Source: Actinoplanes lutulentus (GTDB lineage: Bacteria; Actinomycetota; Actinomycetes; Mycobacteriales; Micromonosporaceae). From it: a stretch of DNA of 64,000 nucleotides. The notes below the pieces were generated by a model, which did not search any database, was not told the origin of the DNA, and was given only the letters and a program-made list of their open reading frames with translations. Of the stretch, positions 8,714 through 19,601 are shown one piece after another. Location of the stretch: NCBI RefSeq assembly GCF_003259845.1, contig NZ_QLMJ01000022.1, positions 1 through 64,000 of the forward strand, written 5' to 3'. The first letter of the stretch is position 1. Each line of letters opens with the position of its first letter. A program made the position numbers and the translations under genes.

Positions 8714-9517
8714 ATGATGCGTGAGTGGTTCCGTCGCCTCGGCTGGGTGGCTGTCCTTGTCATCGGCCTGGCGCTCTATCTACTGGTGCTGCGCACCCTG
8801 GTCAAAACTCAGAACCCGAACCTCGTACCGGCGTTGATCCTGCTCGGAGCGAGCACGGTGCCGGCGGCGTTCCTGACATTCGCGCAGGCACGGACCGGGC
8901 AGTGGCAGGTGCCGGCGTCGGTCCTGCTGCTCACCGCGTTCTTCGGCGGCGTTGTCGGCCTGATCGTGGCCGGCACTCTGGAATTCGACGCGCTGCACGA
9001 CCTGGGCACCCTGCCGATGCTGTTCGTCGCGCTCATCGAGGAGACGGCGAAACTGATCGTCCCGGTGCTCGTGCTGCTCACGGTGATCGTCCGGCACAAG
9101 CGCCGCCTGCCGTCGGACGGCCTGGTCATCGGCGTCGCCAGCGGCATGGGCTTCGCGGCCTTGGAAACCATGGGGTACGCCTTCACGGCGCTGCTGTCCT
9201 CGAACGGCAACGTCGGCGCCCTGGAGGAGACACTGCTGGTCCGCGGACTGACCTCGCCGGCCGGGCACACCGCGTGGACCGGGCTGACCTGCGGAGCGCT
9301 GTGGATGCTGGCGAGCGCGCCGAGCGTACGCAATGGTCTGATCTTCGTCGGTACGTTCGCCGGGGCGGTCGCCCTGCACACGGCGTGGGACTCGTTCGGC
9401 TCGGTCGTGGCGTACGTGATCCTGGCGATCCTCAGTCTCGGATGGCTGGTGCTGCGGCTGCGCAAGTACCGGGCCTTCCACCCGGCCGGCCGAGTTCCGG
9501 AACCTGCCTTCGGATAA
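8714..9517 (+). CDS. PrsW-family intramembrane metalloprotease
   Basis: About 267 residues with seven to eight membrane helices. The PrsW signature is visible in order: EETAK in the fourth helix, then ALETMGYAF (FxxxE-like), HTAWTG, and HTAWDSF near the C terminus. These glutamates and histidines bind zinc in the family. Members cleave membrane proteins such as anti-sigma factors (known for Bacillus PrsW/RsiW); no sigma or anti-sigma gene is nearby, so the substrate is unknown. Two adjacent ATGs (8714, 8717) or ATG 8696 could be the start; none has a clear ribosome site. Confidence 0.86.
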   Translation: MMREWFRRLGWVAVLVIGLALYLLVLRTLVKTQNPNLVPALILLGASTVPAAFLTFAQARTGQWQVPASVLLLTAFFGGVVGLIVAGTLEFDALHDLGTLPMLFVALIEETAKLIVPVLVLLTVIVRHKRRLPSDGLVIGVASGMGFAALETMGYAFTALLSSNGNVGALEETLLVRGLTSPAGHTAWTGLTCGALWMLASAPSVRNGLIFVGTFAGAVALHTAWDSFGSVVAYVILAILSLGWLVLRLRKYRAFHPAGRVPEPAFG

Positions 9518-9548
9518 ATCGGTGGCGCGGTTGCGTACGCTTGTACAC

Positions 9549-10790
9549 ATGACGTCGACCACCGCGCCGCCGCCGGCAACGGTCCGTGCCGCCACCACGG
9601 CTACCTATGCCGCGTTCATCGGCTCGGGCTTTGCGTTCGCCAGCTGGGCGTCGCGGATCCCCCAGGTCCGCGACCATCTCGAACTCGACCCGGCGGCACT
9701 CGGCCTGGTGCTGCTCGCCATTGCCGCCGGTTCGCTGCTGGCCCTGCCGCTGTCCGGGCCGGTGGTCACCCGGGTCGGCTCGTCCCGGACGGTCATCGGG
9801 ATGGCGGCCCTGCTCGGCGTCGGCCTGGCGACGGCGGCGTTCGGCTCGGCCGTCGGCATCGTGCCGGTGGTGATCGGCCTGTTCCTGCTCGGGTTCGCCA
9901 ACGGCGCCTGGGACGTGGCGATGAACGTCCAGGGCACCGTCGTGGAACGCCACCTCGGCCGGTCGATCATGTCGCGTTTCCACGCCGGGTTCAGCTTCGG
10001 CACCGTCGCCGGCGCGCTGCTCGGCGCGGTCATGGTCGCCGTGCACGTGTCGGTCGCCGCGCACCTGGCCGTCGTCGCGGTGGTCGTGGTGGCCGGGGTG
10101 GTCTGGCAGGCCCGCAAGTTCGTTCCGGATCACGACGAGACGGAACCGGGTGCCGAGGAACTGCCACGGGTCAGTGCGCTTACCGCCTGGCGCGAGCCGC
10201 GTACGCTGCTCATCGGCCTTTTTGTTCTGACCTTCGCCTTCGCGGAGGGTGTCGGCAACGACTGGATCAGCGTCGCCGCGATCGACGGCTATGGCGTGTC
10301 CCCGGCGCTCGGGACGCTCGCCTTCGCCGGATTCTTGACCGCCATGACGATCGGGCGGTGGTTCGGGCCTGGACTGCTCGACCGCTTTGGGCGTACCCAA
10401 GTGGTCCGGGTTTTGACCGTGATCGGGATTGTCGGGGTTGTTCTGTTTGTTTATGGGCCGTCGCCGGTGTTCATGTATGCCGGCACGCTGCTCTGGGGCC
10501 TCGGCGCGTCGCTCGGTTTCCCGGTGGGGATGAGTGCCGGCGGTGACGATCCGCGGCGCGCGGCTGCCCGGGTGAGTGTCATCGCGTCGATTGGATATTG
10601 CGCGTTCCTGGCCGGGCCGCCCACGATCGGTTTCCTCGGCGACCGGATCACGGTTTTGCGGGCGCTGATCGTGATCGCTGTGCTGTTCGGGCTGGCGGCG
10701 ATGATCGCCGGAACGGTGCGGCCGCCGCGGGAACTCGTCGACGATCCTGACCTCGTCGGCCGGCCTGACCTCGTCAAGGGTCCCGAGTGA
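9549..10790 (+). CDS. MFS transporter, YbjJ-like
   Basis: 413 residues from ATG 9549, with twelve hydrophobic segments. The first helix carries GSGFAFASWASRIPQVRDHL and a later segment is FANGAWDVAMNVQG, both typical of the YbjJ-like branch of the major facilitator superfamily. No substrate can be assigned. The gene starts 31 bp after the protease gene, so the two may be cotranscribed. Its last 17 bp overlap the convergent mycothiol-type gene. Confidence 0.85.
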   Translation: MTSTTAPPPATVRAATTATYAAFIGSGFAFASWASRIPQVRDHLELDPAALGLVLLAIAAGSLLALPLSGPVVTRVGSSRTVIGMAALLGVGLATAAFGSAVGIVPVVIGLFLLGFANGAWDVAMNVQGTVVERHLGRSIMSRFHAGFSFGTVAGALLGAVMVAVHVSVAAHLAVVAVVVVAGVVWQARKFVPDHDETEPGAEELPRVSALTAWREPRTLLIGLFVLTFAFAEGVGNDWISVAAIDGYGVSPALGTLAFAGFLTAMTIGRWFGPGLLDRFGRTQVVRVLTVIGIVGVVLFVYGPSPVFMYAGTLLWGLGASLGFPVGMSAGGDDPRRAAARVSVIASIGYCAFLAGPPTIGFLGDRITVLRALIVIAVLFGLAAMIAGTVRPPRELVDDPDLVGRPDLVKGPE

Positions 10791-11517
10791 TCTTCGCCTT
10801 GGTTCTCCAGGTTTCCAGGGCCTGCTGGTCGCCGGTCGTGTCGAGCCGGTCGAGGCCGGTGCGGTTCCAGAGCAGCAGGTAGAGGTCGGAGGCGGTGCCT
10901 TCGATCGTCAGAGTGGCGGGGTGGAAACCGTCCTGGACGCGAAGGCCGGTGTGGTCGAGCATGAGTGTCCAGGCGACCCCGGCGTCTCTCGCGGAGAGCG
11001 CGATGCTGGTCGGAGGGTTCGTGGCGAGGCGTTGGGAGCCGGCGAACAGGTCTTTGACCAGCTCGTTGACGCCGTCCACGGCGAAGGCCGGCGTCCATGA
11101 CGAGACCGCGCAGGTAGTGGCCTCGACGTCGGCGCGGTGGATGGCGGTCTCGTGGGCCTGGCGGCGAGCCCAGAACGCCAGTGGCGATCGGGTGGGCAGG
11201 AAGGTCCAGCAGTGCATCGCTGGGTTGGCTGCTTTCAGGGTTTCGACGAGGTCGTGGTGTCCGGTGCGGAACCATTCCAGCACGGTGGTGTCGTCGGCCG
11301 GCGCCGTGAAGAATTCGTTGTCGGGCAGGGGTTCGGGGCTCTGGGTTCTGAGGTGTGCGGCGGCCCAGCGGTGAACTCCGCCGAGGTGCGTCAGTAGGTC
11401 GCGGACCAGCCACCCGGGACAGCCGGCGATCGGTGCGGTGAGCCCGGCGTGCTGGGCGGCTGCGGCCAGGGAGAGGCCGTCCACCCTCAAGGTCTCCACG
11501 TATTCATCGACACGCAT
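10774..11517 (-). CDS. Maleylpyruvate isomerase family mycothiol-dependent enzyme
   Basis: 247 residues from ATG 11517. The N-terminal half is the DinB-like four-helix domain of the actinobacterial mycothiol-dependent isomerase family: PGWLVRDLLTHLGGVHRWA supplies one metal histidine, and AHETAIHRADVE supplies the Glu and second His. The C-terminal part (VDGVNELVKDLF to LYLLLWNR) is the usual sterol-carrier-like domain. Members isomerise maleylpyruvate or transfer mycothiol, but most copies have unknown substrates. The family is itself an actinobacterial marker. Confidence 0.85.
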   Translation of the reverse strand: MRVDEYVETLRVDGLSLAAAAQHAGLTAPIAGCPGWLVRDLLTHLGGVHRWAAAHLRTQSPEPLPDNEFFTAPADDTTVLEWFRTGHHDLVETLKAANPAMHCWTFLPTRSPLAFWARRQAHETAIHRADVEATTCAVSSWTPAFAVDGVNELVKDLFAGSQRLATNPPTSIALSARDAGVAWTLMLDHTGLRVQDGFHPATLTIEGTASDLYLLLWNRTGLDRLDTTGDQQALETWRTKAKITRDP

Positions 11518-11792
11518 TAGTGGATCCTGGCACGGCGAGTTGAACCCGGGGCAACCTGCACTTTCCTTACTGGCTCGCTGGGCGGGGTGTGCGGTGAGCG
11601 CCGGCCGGTCTGGTTGGTGCTCAGCGCTGGGGTGACCTGTCGAAGACGACACTGCGAGCCGGTCTCGTGTCGTTCGGCTGGCTGGCTGTGTTGACCACTG
11701 CTGGTCAATCGAGGGAGCGGTTTGCCGGGGGATGCGTGACGTTTGAACTGTGGCGGGGTGTGTCTTGGCGCCGTAGGTGTCGTCCTGGCAGG
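11518..11792. other. Upstream region of the mycothiol-type gene; no gene
   Basis: Open frames here lack start signals and domains. The stretch should hold the promoter of the minus-strand gene starting at 11517, but I see no clear -10/-35 pair. It leads into the family B hairpin at 11793. Confidence 0.4.
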
Positions 11793-11853
11793 GGCGAGCC
11801 GTAGCTCAGACAGGTCATGAGGCTGCGATGACCTATCTGGGCTACGGCTCGCC
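11793..11853. repeat. Family B hairpin, copy 3 (nested palindrome)
   Basis: GGCGAGCCGTAGCTCAGA at the left end faces TCTGGGCTACGGCTCGCC at the right. Inside the loop AGGTCAT and ATGACCT form a second inverted repeat, so nearly the whole 61 bp can fold. The outer arms match copies 1 and 2. Confidence 0.87.
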
Positions 11854-11944
11854 TTGGGTGGCTGCTCGCCCTGGGCGGCTGCTCGTGCGGGCGGCCGGGT
11901 CCGGTTCGCCTTGCCGGGGCATTCCGCGAGCACTCGCCCTGTTG

Positions 11945-12046
11945 TGTGTCGAGTTGAGGTGCGTATCGAACCTGAAATCGACACGGGCGGGCGTTTCGCG
12001 GGGTGTGTGTCGAGTTTGGGGGCGTAGCGAACCTGAAGTCGACACG
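11945..12046. repeat. Family A repeat pair
   Basis: Units at 11945-11985 and 12006-12046, again 61 bp apart. Both have TGTGTCGAGTT on the left and TCGACACG on the right, and both share the right-arm phrase GAACCTGAA. Confidence 0.88.
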
Positions 12047-12460
12047 CTCGTTGGGGTCTGCGCGATCTTGGGCCTTGGTTCACCTCGGGGTGTGGTTCGG
12101 GGACCACGATCGCTGCGGGTCCGGAGGTGATCACGGCCGGGCGTCCGCTGCCAGCGGGCTTTCCATCAACCGGCAGTGTTGTAAAGCTGCCCGCGAGGCG
12201 GCGCGGGGCGCCCCGGTGTCCACGTGGGCCCGAACCCACCGTGTGCCCTCGATTCGGTTCCGCGTAGCTGGGTCACGGTCGCTGACTTTGATCAGGCGGC
12301 TCTCCCGGCGCTGCGTCTATGTGCTGGATTCGCGGCATTTGAGCGGTCGGACTGGCGTGCGCCGACCGCGGAGCCGTTCTTCGGGGCGACCCACGCGCAG
12401 GGTGGGCCGTGCTCGCCAACATCGCGGGGGAGCGGGCGCCGGGGCCAGGCAGGCCCGACC
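12047..12460. other. Gene-free stretch between repeats
   Basis: About 410 bp without a supportable gene. A plus-strand frame (PRSWVTVADFDQAALPAL and onward) has no start context and runs into the G-rich tract. No hairpin or promoter stands out. Confidence 0.4.
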
Positions 12461-12550
12461 TGGCTGGGCCGGGCCGGGCCGGGCCGGGCTGGGCCGGTCT
12501 GGGCTGGGCTGGGTGGAGCTGGGCTGGGCTGGGCTGGGTGGAGCTGGGCC
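12461..12550 (+). repeat. G-rich pentamer tract (GGGCC/GGGCT repeats)
   Basis: About 90 bp dominated by near-perfect 5-bp repeats of GGGCC and GGGCT with two GGGTGGAGCT interruptions. Runs of three Gs every five bases on the plus strand favour G-quadruplex formation. The tract ends 12 bp before the lipoprotein gene's stop, so it lies in that gene's 3' untranslated region on the C-rich strand. Confidence 0.85.
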
Positions 12551-12562
12551 GCGTCGGTGGGG

Positions 12563-13051
12563 TTAGAACATCACTGTTACGCCGGCGGTTTTGCAGGCTT
12601 CGGTTAGGTCGGTGCCCAGCCTGGCGAAGTTGGAGTCGGCGGCGCTGCTGATCGGGTCGGTGGCTTTCGCGGCCTTGTCCAGCTCGTCGGCGATGGCCTT
12701 GGCCGCTGTGCTGACGTCGCTGGTCTCGGCGAAGGCCAGGGCTTCGGTCACCGTCGTGTGGAACTTGATGAAGGTTCGCTTCGCGTCGGCGGCCTTGACG
12801 CCGCCGCCTTCCTGCTGGGCTTCGGTGATGCCGGTTCGCAGGGCTGTCGCCGCCGTGTTCAGCGTTTTGCACAGTGCCTTGTCCGCCACCACGGTGGTGA
12901 CCGCGGCACCGGCCGGGGAAGCGCCTGCCGAGGAAGCGCCGGCACTGGAAGCGGCGGCCGCGGTCGGCTCGGCGGGGGAGGAGCTGCACGCCGCGAGCAC
13001 GGACAGGCAGGCGCAGAACAGGGCGGCGGGCAAGAACCGGAAACGCGTCAC
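12563..13051 (-). CDS. Small secreted lipoprotein, function unknown
   Basis: About 162 residues from GTG 13051 (GTG 13057 also possible). The N terminus is a lipoprotein signal: a basic start, a hydrophobic stretch, and the lipobox LAAC. An Ala/Ser/Gly-rich linker (about 25-50) follows. The rest is alpha-helical with two cysteines (ALCKTL and EACKTAG) that may pair. Such small alanine-rich lipoproteins are common in actinobacteria and have no assigned role. Confidence 0.75.
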   Translation of the reverse strand: MTRFRFLPAALFCACLSVLAACSSSPAEPTAAAASSAGASSAGASPAGAAVTTVVADKALCKTLNTAATALRTGITEAQQEGGGVKAADAKRTFIKFHTTVTEALAFAETSDVSTAAKAIADELDKAAKATDPISSAADSNFARLGTDLTEACKTAGVTVMF

Positions 13052-13101
13052 GGGCACGGAGAGTAGCCGAACTTCCTGAGCGCCCGATGTCAGCCCGCCT
13101 C

Positions 13102-15411
<2,310 letters not shown>

Positions 15412-15444
15412 GGACTCCAGTCTCGGCGGGGCCGGCCGTACTGC

Positions 15445-15490
15445 CATCCGTCAACCGACTCACGAAGAGCGGGCAGTCATTTGACGGATG
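15445..15490. promoter_or_regulatory. Inverted repeat in divergent promoter region
   Basis: CATCCGTCAA (15445-15454) and TTGACGGATG (15481-15490) are exact 10-bp reverse complements, centres 36 bp apart, within the 113-bp gap between the oxidoreductase and hydrolase starts. This is a likely operator pair; the regulator is not in view. Confidence 0.55.
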
Positions 15491-15524
15491 TAGCCGCAGG
15501 CCCGCGCCGTCAGGATCTGCCGGT

Positions 15525-16358
15525 ATGACGGACGCGACATCGCTACGGCGCCACTGGGGCAGCGCGGAGGACGTCGGCATCCAGGCGACACGTACGCCGG
15601 ATGTCGCGATCGAGACCTTCGACATCGACGGACAGATCCGGATCCGGGTGGTACGTCCGGCCGGTGAGCCCGAAGTGCTGCCGGTCGTGCTCTTCACCCA
15701 CGGCGCCGGCTGGATCCTCGGCGACGACTTCACCTACGACGGGCTGACCCGCGAGCTGGCGTTGCGGGCGCGCGCCGCCGTGGTGTTCGTCGACTATCGG
15801 CACTCCGGGGAGAACCGTTTCCCGGCCGCCGTCCAGGAGTGCCGCGCCGCGCTGGAGTGGGTGATCGCGCACGCGGCGCGGCTCACCGTGGACGCCACCC
15901 GGATCGCGGTGGCCGGTGACGCTGCGGGCGCGGCCATCGCCGTGGCGGTCGCGATGTCCGCGAAGGACCGTCTCGTGGGGCAGGTGCTGCTCTACCCGAT
16001 GATCGACGGCTTCGACACGGTCTCCTATCACCGGCGGGCCACCGAGCACTGGATCATGCGGCAGTCCGGGATGTGGCGTCAGGTGCGGCGCAGCGAGCCT
16101 GCCGTGGTGACGCGCCGGGCCGACGAACGGCTCACCGGCATGCCGCCGGCGCTGGTCGTGGTGGCGGAGGCGGACGTGCTGCGGGAGCAGGGCGAAGGGT
16201 ACGCGGCCGGCCTGCGCGCGGCCGGCGTCTCCGCCGTGACGGAGCGGTACGAGGGGCTGATCCACGATTTCGTCATGGTCGACACGCTGGGCGAGACCGC
16301 CGCGGCGAAGGTGGCGACGGAGCACGCTTCCGCTTATCTGCGGTACGTCCTGCGTTAA
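15525..16358 (+). CDS. Alpha/beta hydrolase-3 fold protein lacking the nucleophile serine
   Basis: 277 residues from ATG 15525. The fold is that of hormone-sensitive-lipase-type hydrolases: LFTHGAGWILGD matches the HGGG oxyanion loop, RFPAAVQEC the middle, VVAEADVL the acid and LIHDFV the histidine. The elbow that should read GDSAGG reads GDAAGA (codons GAC GCT GCG GGC), so the catalytic Ser is Ala, and the oxyanion HGGG is altered to HGAG. On family knowledge this should abolish esterase activity, so a binding or regulatory role, or an alternative mechanism, is inferred. Confidence 0.82.
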   Translation: MTDATSLRRHWGSAEDVGIQATRTPDVAIETFDIDGQIRIRVVRPAGEPEVLPVVLFTHGAGWILGDDFTYDGLTRELALRARAAVVFVDYRHSGENRFPAAVQECRAALEWVIAHAARLTVDATRIAVAGDAAGAAIAVAVAMSAKDRLVGQVLLYPMIDGFDTVSYHRRATEHWIMRQSGMWRQVRRSEPAVVTRRADERLTGMPPALVVVAEADVLREQGEGYAAGLRAAGVSAVTERYEGLIHDFVMVDTLGETAAAKVATEHASAYLRYVLR

Positions 16359-16515
16359 GGCGTACGAAAGAAGAAGCGCCAAGGCTTGGGATGATCTCCG
16401 CGGGGTGAGTGACACGGGTTGCCTGGTCTGTGATGCTCCGGTGACATTAAGTGCGACGGGCTCTGTGTTTTTGGCGCGCGAACCCCTAGCCTCTCCCTAC
16501 TGACGAGTAACAAGC

Positions 16516-16555
16516 GTTGAACCAACGACCCGCGCCCCACGTTGTCTTGGTCAAC
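16516..16555. promoter_or_regulatory. Imperfect inverted repeat upstream of pntA
   Basis: GTTGAACCAA (16516-16525) faces TTGGTCAAC (16547-16555); the arms match except for one extra base. It lies 17-56 bp before the pntA start and may be an operator or leader hairpin. Confidence 0.35.
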
Positions 16556-16571
16556 TTCAAACCGGGAGTCA

Positions 16572-18089
16572 ATGATGATCATCGGTGTACCGCGTGACCC
16601 TCATCCGGGTGAGCGGCGGGTGTCAGCCACGCCTGCCACTGTGGCGCAGCTGGTCAAGCTCGGATACGACGTGGTCGTGGAGTCCGGAGCCGGAGCCGGT
16701 TCATCGTTCTCGGACGATGCCTATGCCCAGTCCGGAGCGACCATCGGCGACCCCCTGGCCGCGGACATCGTCTTCGCGATCAACCCGCCACCCGCCGAGC
16801 AGCTCGACCGGCTCGCCCCCGGCACCACCGTGATCGGGATGCTGAACCCGCGCCTCGACCCCGATCTGGTCGCCGATCTCGCCCGGCGGCCGATCACGGC
16901 GCTGTCGATGGACGCGGTTCCACGCATCTCCCGGGCGCAGTCGCTAGACGTGCTGTCGTCGATGGCGAACATCGCCGGGTACCGCGCGGTCGTCGAGTCG
17001 GCGCACGCTTTCGGACGGTTCTTCACCGGTCAGGTCACCGCCGCGGGCAAGGTCGCCCCGGCGAAAGTCCTGGTCGCAGGCGCGGGAGTGGCCGGCCTTG
17101 CGGCCATCGGCGCGGCCGGCAGCCTGGGAGCTATCGTACGCGCGACCGACCCCCGCCCCGAAGTAGCCGACCAGGTCCGCTCCCTCGGCGGCGAATACCT
17201 GTCCGTGGAGGCAGCCGACGTCGAGGTGTCGTCGACCGGGTACGCCAAGGAGATGTCCGACGACTACACCGAGCGGGCCGCGCGTCTCTATGCGACGCAG
17301 GCCGGCGACGTCGACATCATCATCACGACGGCACTGATCCCCGGACGGCCGGCGCCGAAACTGATCACCGCGCCGATGGTCGCGAGCATGAAGCCGGGAA
17401 GCGTCATCGTGGACATGGCCGCCGCCAACGGTGGCAATGTCGAAGGGACCGTGCCCGGTGAGGTGGTGGTGACCGCCAACGGGGTGACGATCATTGGGTA
17501 CACGGATCTGCCGGGGCGGTTGCCGGCGCAGGCTTCTCAGTTGTATGGCACCAACCTGGTCAATCTGATGAAGCTGATGACTCCGGAGAAGGACGGTCAG
17601 CTGGTCGTTGACTTCGAGGATGTGGTGCAGCGGTCGATCGCTGTGGTGCATGAGGGTGAGTTGACGTGGCCGCCGCCGGTGGTGGCGGTGTCCGCGGCTG
17701 CTCCGGCTGCCGTGGCAGTCGCGCCTCCGGTTAAAGCGGTAAAAAAGCCGATAAATCCCCTCGCTATCGTTGGCGGGGGAGCCGCTGCGCTCTTCCTGCT
17801 CACCGCCCTCGCCCCGGCCGCACTCCGGGGGCACCTGACCGTTTTCGCCCTGGCGATCGTCATCGGCTACTACGTGATCGGGCACGTGCACCACGCCCTG
17901 CACACCCCGCTCATGTCGGTCACCAACGCGATCTCCGGGATCATCGTGGTCGGCGCGCTGCTCCAGATCGGCCACGGCGACGCCGTCGTCACCGGGCTCG
18001 CCTTCGTCGCGACCCTGCTGGCCAGCATCAACATCTTCGGTGGCTTCGCGGTGACACGCCGCATGCTCGCCATGTTCTCGAGGAGCTGA
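16572..18089 (+). CDS. pntA: NAD(P) transhydrogenase alpha subunit
   Basis: 505 residues from ATG 16572, preceded by GGGAG. The first 370 residues are the NAD-binding alanine-dehydrogenase-like domain: MMIIGVPRDPHPGERRVSA, then VLVAGAGVAGLAAIGAAGSLGA as the Rossmann loop. After a Pro/Ala/Lys linker come three to four membrane helices, so the soluble and membrane parts (separate PntAA and PntAB in some bacteria) are fused here. The enzyme couples proton flow to hydride transfer between NADH and NADP+. pntB follows after 4 bp. Confidence 0.95.
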   Translation: MMIIGVPRDPHPGERRVSATPATVAQLVKLGYDVVVESGAGAGSSFSDDAYAQSGATIGDPLAADIVFAINPPPAEQLDRLAPGTTVIGMLNPRLDPDLVADLARRPITALSMDAVPRISRAQSLDVLSSMANIAGYRAVVESAHAFGRFFTGQVTAAGKVAPAKVLVAGAGVAGLAAIGAAGSLGAIVRATDPRPEVADQVRSLGGEYLSVEAADVEVSSTGYAKEMSDDYTERAARLYATQAGDVDIIITTALIPGRPAPKLITAPMVASMKPGSVIVDMAAANGGNVEGTVPGEVVVTANGVTIIGYTDLPGRLPAQASQLYGTNLVNLMKLMTPEKDGQLVVDFEDVVQRSIAVVHEGELTWPPPVVAVSAAAPAAVAVAPPVKAVKKPINPLAIVGGGAAALFLLTALAPAALRGHLTVFALAIVIGYYVIGHVHHALHTPLMSVTNAISGIIVVGALLQIGHGDAVVTGLAFVATLLASINIFGGFAVTRRMLAMFSRS

Positions 18090-18093
18090 TCCG

Positions 18094-19542
18094 ATGACCG
18101 TGGAGACCTCGGCGCAGGCGGCCTACATCGTTGCCGCGCTGCTCTTCATCCTCGCGCTGGCGGGGTTGTCCAAACACGAGACCGCGAAGGCCGGCAACAG
18201 CTTCGGTGTCGCCGGCATGGCGGTGGCGCTGGTGGCGACGGTCGCGCTGGCGATCACGAGTGACATCAGCGGCGTTGGTCTGGCACTGCTGCTGGTGGCG
18301 ACGCTGGCCGGTGCCGCTATCGGACTCTATCGCGCGAAAAAAGTGGAAATGACGGGGATGCCGGAGCTGATCGCTCTGCTGCACAGCTTCGTCGGCCTGG
18401 CCGCGGTGCTGGTCGGGTGGAACGGTTACCTGCACGTCGAGGCCTCTCCGGGCGGTGCTGAGAGCGCCTTGCTCCAGGTGGAAGGCATGCTCGGCATCCA
18501 CAGCGCCGAAGTCGTGATCGGCGTCTTCATCGGCGCGGTCACCTTCACCGGCTCGATCGTGGCGTTCCTCAAACTCTCCGCGCGGATCAAGTCGAGCCCG
18601 CTGATGCTGCCCGGCAAGAACCTGATCAACGTCGGGGTACTTGTCGCCTTCGTCGCGCTGACCGCCTGGTTCGTCATCGCGCCGAGCCTGTGGCTGCTGA
18701 TTGTGGTCACGATCCTGGCGCTGCTGCTCGGCTGGCACCTGGTGGCCTCGATCGGCGGCGGCGACATGCCGGTCGTGGTGTCGATGCTGAACAGCTACTC
18801 CGGCTGGGCCGCCGCGGCCGCCGGGTTCCTGCTGGAGAACGACCTGCTCATCGTGACCGGCGCGCTCGTCGGATCGTCCGGTGCGTACCTGTCGTACATC
18901 ATGTGCAAGGCCATGAACCGGTCGTTCCTCTCGGTGATCGCCGGCGGTTTCGGCATCGAGGCCGGTCCGGCCGGCGACAAGGACTACGGCGAGCACCGCG
19001 AGATCAACGCGGAAGGCGTGGCCGACCTGCTGACCTCGGCGGACTCAGTGATCATCACACCGGGGTACGGCATGGCGGTGGCACAGGCCCAGCACGGTGT
19101 GGCCGAGCTGACCCGGGTGCTGCGCGACCGCGGGATCACCGTGCGCTTCGGCATTCACCCGGTGGCCGGCCGGCTGCCCGGGCACATGAACGTGCTGCTG
19201 GCCGAGGCGCGCGTTCCGTACGACATCGTCCTGGAAATGGACGAGATCAACGACGACTTCGCCGGCACCTCGGTGGTCCTGGTGATCGGCGCCAACGACA
19301 CGGTCAACCCGGCGGCGATGGACGATCCGACCAGCCCGATCGCCGGCATGCCGGTCCTGAAGGTCTGGGAAGCCGACCAGGTCATCGTCTTCAAACGCTC
19401 GATGGCGTCGGGGTATGCGGGCGTCCAGAACCCGCTGTTCTTCCGCGACAACTGCGCCATGCTCTTCGGCGACGCGAAGGACCGCGTCGACGACATCCTG
19501 CGCGCGGTGTCCGCTTCCGCGCCTGCCGGCGCGGGTCGCTGA
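18094..19542 (+). CDS. pntB: NAD(P) transhydrogenase beta subunit
   Basis: 482 residues. The first 270 residues are membrane helices, including MPELIALLHSFVGLAAVLVG and a VSMLNSYSGWAAAAAGF segment typical of the proton channel. The C-terminal domain binds NADP(H): TPGYGMAVAQAQH, FGIHPVAGRLPGHMNVLLAE and GANDTVNPAA are family hallmarks. It pairs with PntA to supply NADPH. An AGGAG-type ribosome site overlaps the pntA stop, indicating translational coupling. A hairpin follows the stop. Confidence 0.95.
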   Translation: MTVETSAQAAYIVAALLFILALAGLSKHETAKAGNSFGVAGMAVALVATVALAITSDISGVGLALLLVATLAGAAIGLYRAKKVEMTGMPELIALLHSFVGLAAVLVGWNGYLHVEASPGGAESALLQVEGMLGIHSAEVVIGVFIGAVTFTGSIVAFLKLSARIKSSPLMLPGKNLINVGVLVAFVALTAWFVIAPSLWLLIVVTILALLLGWHLVASIGGGDMPVVVSMLNSYSGWAAAAAGFLLENDLLIVTGALVGSSGAYLSYIMCKAMNRSFLSVIAGGFGIEAGPAGDKDYGEHREINAEGVADLLTSADSVIITPGYGMAVAQAQHGVAELTRVLRDRGITVRFGIHPVAGRLPGHMNVLLAEARVPYDIVLEMDEINDDFAGTSVVLVIGANDTVNPAAMDDPTSPIAGMPVLKVWEADQVIVFKRSMASGYAGVQNPLFFRDNCAMLFGDAKDRVDDILRAVSASAPAGAGR

Positions 19543-19549
19543 GCCCTTG

Positions 19550-19578
19550 GCCCCGGCGGGTCCATCACCTGCCGGGGC
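19550..19578 (+). terminator. Terminator after pntAB
   Basis: GCCCCGGC (19550-19557) pairs with GCCGGGGC (19571-19578), 7 bp past the pntB stop, followed by a T-containing stretch. It may also serve the convergent gene ending at 19602. Confidence 0.65.
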
Positions 19579-19601
19579 TCACGCTCTTTCTTGGGTACGC
19601 C

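Noticed and set aside
12224..12607. Plus-strand frame through the G-rich tract
   Set aside because: The second half is only translated GGGCT repeats (AGLGWAG). The first half has no start signal or family.
16542..16571. Ten-residue extension of pntA
   Set aside because: It lacks a ribosome site. GGGAG precedes ATG 16572, and PntA proteins begin directly with the MIIGVPRE-like strand.
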